In this document: positions 63,505 through 64,000 of the stretch, piece after piece | Numbering within the stretch: position 1 is the first letter of the stretch | Layout: each line of letters opens with the position of its first letter | NCBI RefSeq assembly: GCF_900107725.1 | Contig: NZ_FNQO01000004.1 | Span: 62,001-126,000 of the forward strand | Length of the DNA: 64,000 bases | Direction: 5' to 3' | Source: Microbulbifer marinus | GTDB lineage: Bacteria > Pseudomonadota > Gammaproteobacteria > Pseudomonadales > Cellvibrionaceae | Program-made: the position numbers and the translations under genes | Notes under the pieces: model-generated | What the model saw: only the letters and a program-made list of their open reading frames with translations | What the model was told of the DNA's origin: nothing | Databases searched by the model: none

Positions 63505-64000
63505 CTAAATCGAGGCGCCTTCGTCTGTCCGTGCTGCCACTTCCGACAGCACCTTGACCGCCTGCCCCGGCTGCAGTCGCTCGGCGCCACGGACAATGAC
63601 CCTGTCGCCGTCGGAAAGTCCGCCGTGCACGGCGATCCACTCGCCGTCACCGCTACCGGTGGTTACCAGCAGGCGCTCCGCTTTGTTGTCGCCGTCGACG
63701 CGGAACACGAAGGCGTCGCCGTTGCGCAGCACCAGCGCGTCGCGCGGTACCGCCACCATTCGCTGCGCCGCCGCCACCGGCACGGCGACCTGCACCGGCA
63801 TGCCGACAATCCAGCTGGACTGTGCGGGTAAATCGACCATCAGTTTTACCCGGCGCGAATTATCGCTGGCTACCGGCACAAACTGACGCACACGCCCCTC
63901 GAGCAACTCACCGCCTGCACGCGCATCTTCGGTGATCGACACCGCGTCGCTGCGCAGTGCGATCGGCTCGCCGGCGCGCAGCAGCGGCAGCGCGACCAGC
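63505..64000 (-). CDS. RND efflux periplasmic adaptor (HlyD/MexA type), 5' end beyond window
   Basis: C-terminal part (about 165 residues) of a membrane-fusion protein. LPLLRAGEPIALRSDAVSITEDA continues from beyond the edge, then GGELLEGRVRQFVPVASDNSRRVKLMVDLPA, VGMPVQVAVPVAAAQRMVAVPRDALVLRNGDAFVFRVD and LSDGDRVIVRGAERLQPGQAV, the beta-barrel and membrane-proximal domains. It connects an RND pump to an outer-membrane channel. The gene upstream is outside the window. Confidence 0.9.
   Translation of the reverse strand, partial: LVALPLLRAGEPIALRSDAVSITEDARAGGELLEGRVRQFVPVASDNSRRVKLMVDLPAQSSWIVGMPVQVAVPVAAAQRMVAVPRDALVLRNGDAFVFRVDGDNKAERLLVTTGSGDGEWIAVHGGLSDGDRVIVRGAERLQPGQAVKVLSEVAARTDEGASI

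Overview
The window looks like the chromosome of a marine gammaproteobacterium. It is GC-rich apart from two AT-rich inserts, and it carries the gammaproteobacterial block tsaD / rpsU - yqeY-like - dnaG - rpoD. TonB-dependent uptake, periplasmic PQQ-type dehydrogenase and DUF3667/DUF4382-type genes suggest a Microbulbifer- or Cellvibrionales-like organism. That placement is an inference from gene content and style, not from a database comparison.

Layout. 1-5 kb: the end of a pteridine reductase, then a two-component system followed by an exported alpha/beta hydrolase and a membrane-anchored DJ-1/PfpI protein. The same 11-bp-period direct repeat precedes three of these units. 5-17 kb: HxlR regulator with an Old Yellow Enzyme, folK/folB, tsaD, rpsU-yqeY-dnaG-rpoD, dgkA, a large autotransporter and tRNA-Ile2(CAT). 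17.8-22.3 kb: first AT-rich array of gene cassettes separated by attC-like sites. 22.6-31.6 kb: peroxiredoxin-like gene, an ABC transporter/CrtC-like lipoprotein operon, M28 peptidase, sugar dehydrogenase, GntR regulator. 32.3-44.8 kb: denitrification island with a small cytochrome c, nirS, a NirI/NosR-like gene, an exported protein plus TonB-dependent receptor, a zinc-ribbon protein, and the run dnr-norQ-(frameshifted small membrane gene)-norC-norB-norD. 45-51 kb: lipoprotein, VOC protein, DUF3667 protein, M17 aminopeptidase, a zinc-finger/TPR membrane protein. 51.2-54.9 kb: second cassette array. 55-64 kb: Asp/Glu racemase, small exported proteins, rhomboid protease, a glutaminase remnant, an MscS-type channel, surface proteins and the start of an RND efflux operon.

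The most unusual content is the pair of integron-type cassette arrays. Together they hold 16 small genes, all on the + strand, most of them predicted to be exported or membrane proteins. Each gene is followed by a full, shortened or half attC-like site (R'' box ending in AAC, 3' core GTTRRRY). Five sites belong to one long (about 144-147 bp) family found in both arrays. No integrase gene is visible, so these resemble CALINs (clusters of attC sites lacking an integrase). Both arrays begin with nearly the same sequence, GCTTTTGAATAAA(A) then CTGTTATG, which suggests a common origin or a shared attI-like boundary.

The denitrification island appears to be controlled by the encoded Dnr-type Crp/Fnr regulator. 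Matching palindromes lie upstream of nirS and of the NirI-like gene. It covers nitrite to nitric oxide (NirS) and nitric oxide to nitrous oxide (NorBC), but heme d1 biosynthesis and nitrous oxide reductase genes are not in the window.
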